Source: Bacillota bacterium (GTDB lineage Bacteria > Bacillota > Clostridia > Christensenellales > CAG-138). From it: 6,022 nucleotides of DNA. Of the stretch, positions 4,756-6,022 are shown piece after piece (position 1 is the first letter of the stretch; each line of letters begins with the position of its first letter). The stretch spans positions 1-6,022 of the forward strand of contig JAEWYV010000305.1 in assembly GCA_023458615.1 (NCBI GenBank), written 5' to 3'. The translations under genes and the position numbers were made by a program. Under the pieces are notes generated by a model. That model had not been told where the DNA came from. It searched no databases and worked only from the letters and a program-made list of their open reading frames with translations.

Positions 4756-6022
4756 TTATCCAATTAGTTTTAATATAGTCTCGCGGGTAACAACTTCAGA
4801 TTTCATCAAATTATTGATTCCAATCTCATCTTGCGATACTTTCTGACAGATAGCATCGATGTCTTGAAGCCCTTGTGTTGAATACATATAAATCGTGTCA
4901 ACAAGTGAATCGAAATAGAAATGCAGGTTTTGAATTATTAGCTCTATATATCTTGCACTAATGCCATCATGCACAATCATATTTCGGCATCTGTAAACAC
5001 GCATAATTTGGCAGCGCAATTTTTGGATATGACCCTTATATACTGCTTCAATTTTCCTCATATCGGAAAATATACTTGCATAAAAAGATACACGATATGA
5101 GAGCACTGGGTATAAAGACAGTTCTTTAACTAATGATTGAAGATCAGGTTCATGCATTTTGAGCGATAATAAAATTGCTAGCTTTTGGTAACCTAACTCT
5201 GCATTTATTGGACTAATTATCTCGCTGAATTTTTGATCGCAAATGGAACGAATATCAAATTCAAACTGAATTAGTAGAGACTTAAAATACCTAATACCTA
5301 ATATGGTAGTTAATGAATTACAGATTTGATTGATTTTTCCATAAGATCCATGGCGATCTACAGGTATGAGGACTTCGATAGCGGTCCATAAGTTTAATAA
5401 TTGATTATTTATATTATTCGATCTTAGTGCAGAAGAATGCAGTTCAATGGCATTAAACAAGTTGTTAATTCGATGAGGACATTGTTCTTTCATGAAACCA
5501 ACTTTATCAATATGACCATTTTCTCTTAAAATTGGAGGAATTGGCCTGCGTAAAGTATGGCATTCTTTTGTTTCGTTATCTATAACTTCAGCATCTGCTA
5601 CGAAGAATGTGTGTTCTTGGTGATTCTCATATTGAACAATAGAGAATATGAGTTCCATATTTTCTGATGCAATTAATCTTGCTTGCTCAGGATCATAGGC
5701 TTTGGTGATAATTTTTCCTACATAAGGATATGAATTTTGAAACAATTCATATGTATTTTCACAAACTTCAATTTGGGAATTATTACAAATCAAGCTTCTC
5801 GCTCTAGAAGTAAGAGGAAAATAGACAGTATACTTACGCCAATCAAACGAAAAGTTACTAATGAATCTATCTATGGTTTCGTCAGGCGTCGTTATGGCAC
5901 GTTCAGAGAAAAAAGTTTGAATAACAATTCTGAATATATACTCTTGAGAATAATCACTGTTGATGAGTTCGGATAGCAAACTTTGGGTTAAAAGAGAGAG
6001 CGTGTCGGAAATTGTGTAAACC
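4756..6022 (-). CDS. HEPN-domain protein, Apea-like type, 5' partial; candidate RNase/defence protein
   Basis: At least 422 codons are open on the minus strand up to the window edge; stop is TAA at 4758-4756. A TTG at 5979 could be read as a start, but the frame continues upstream without a stop (VYTISDTLSLLTQS precedes it), so the real start is probably outside. Numbering from that TTG: residues 1-160 are an unrecognised N-terminal region including YDPEQARLIASENMEL (95-110); 165-365 look like an Apea-like HEPN domain, with LLNLWTAIEVLIP (194-206) and the signature RCRNMIVHDG (330-339). The latter carries the Rx4H motif (R332, N333, H337) that forms the RNase site in many HEPN proteins. No signal peptide or membrane segment is seen. 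HEPN RNases often serve in abortive infection and toxin-antitoxin systems; that role is inferred here. Strongly AT-rich composition, unlike its neighbours, and convergent orientation suggest transfer. Confidence 0.75.
   Translation of the reverse strand, partial: VYTISDTLSLLTQSLLSELINSDYSQEYIFRIVIQTFFSERAITTPDETIDRFISNFSFDWRKYTVYFPLTSRARSLICNNSQIEVCENTYELFQNSYPYVGKIITKAYDPEQARLIASENMELIFSIVQYENHQEHTFFVADAEVIDNETKECHTLRRPIPPILRENGHIDKVGFMKEQCPHRINNLFNAIELHSSALRSNNINNQLLNLWTAIEVLIPVDRHGSYGKINQICNSLTTILGIRYFKSLLIQFEFDIRSICDQKFSEIISPINAELGYQKLAILLSLKMHEPDLQSLVKELSLYPVLSYRVSFYASIFSDMRKIEAVYKGHIQKLRCQIMRVYRCRNMIVHDGISARYIELIIQNLHFYFDSLVDTIYMYSTQGLQDIDAICQKVSQDEIGINNLMKSEVVTRETILKLIG

Noticed and set aside
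5737..5976. Plus-strand 79-codon frame inside the HEPN gene
   Set aside because: Antisense to the longer frame, with no recognisable motif; expected by chance.

Overview
The window looks like a chromosomal segment of a moderately GC-rich Firmicute, most likely a clostridial-type bacterium. The reasons are a large single-chain PurL of the clostridial (clade II) kind with a fused glutaminase domain, strong AGGAGG-type ribosome binding sites, TTG starts, and intrinsic terminators. No genus can be named from this sequence alone.

Left part (1-3585), plus strand, high GC, nucleotide metabolism: the 3' portion of purL enters from the left edge. A 117-bp gap with a possible promoter follows, then a YjjG/YfnB-type HAD nucleotidase starting at a TTG codon. 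After a promoter-bearing gap comes ppnP (nucleoside phosphorylase, YaiE/DUF1255 family), closed by a strong intrinsic terminator. The gene set covers purine synthesis (PurL), removal of phosphate from nucleotides (HAD) and phosphorolysis of nucleosides (PpnP). The last two could act in sequence.

Middle (3485-4662): the 346-base gap between ppnP and the next gene holds the ppnP terminator and about four imperfect copies of a ~49-bp tandem repeat. Next is a dihydrofolate-reductase-like (RibD C-terminal domain) protein of 177 residues with a clear AGGAGG site, then a small basic protein of unknown function (61 or 82 residues depending on start), then a GC-rich hairpin terminator.

Right part (about 4660-6022), minus strand, markedly AT-rich: a single convergent gene reads in from the right edge. 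It encodes a HEPN-domain protein of the Apea-like type with a visible R-N-x3-H motif. Its composition is about one third GC by eye, against about 60% in purL, and its 3' flank carries an AT-rich inverted repeat. It is the best candidate here for a horizontally acquired defence or RNase gene. It is cut by the window edge, so its N-terminus and partners are not visible. No RNA genes, CRISPR array, transposase or integrase were found.
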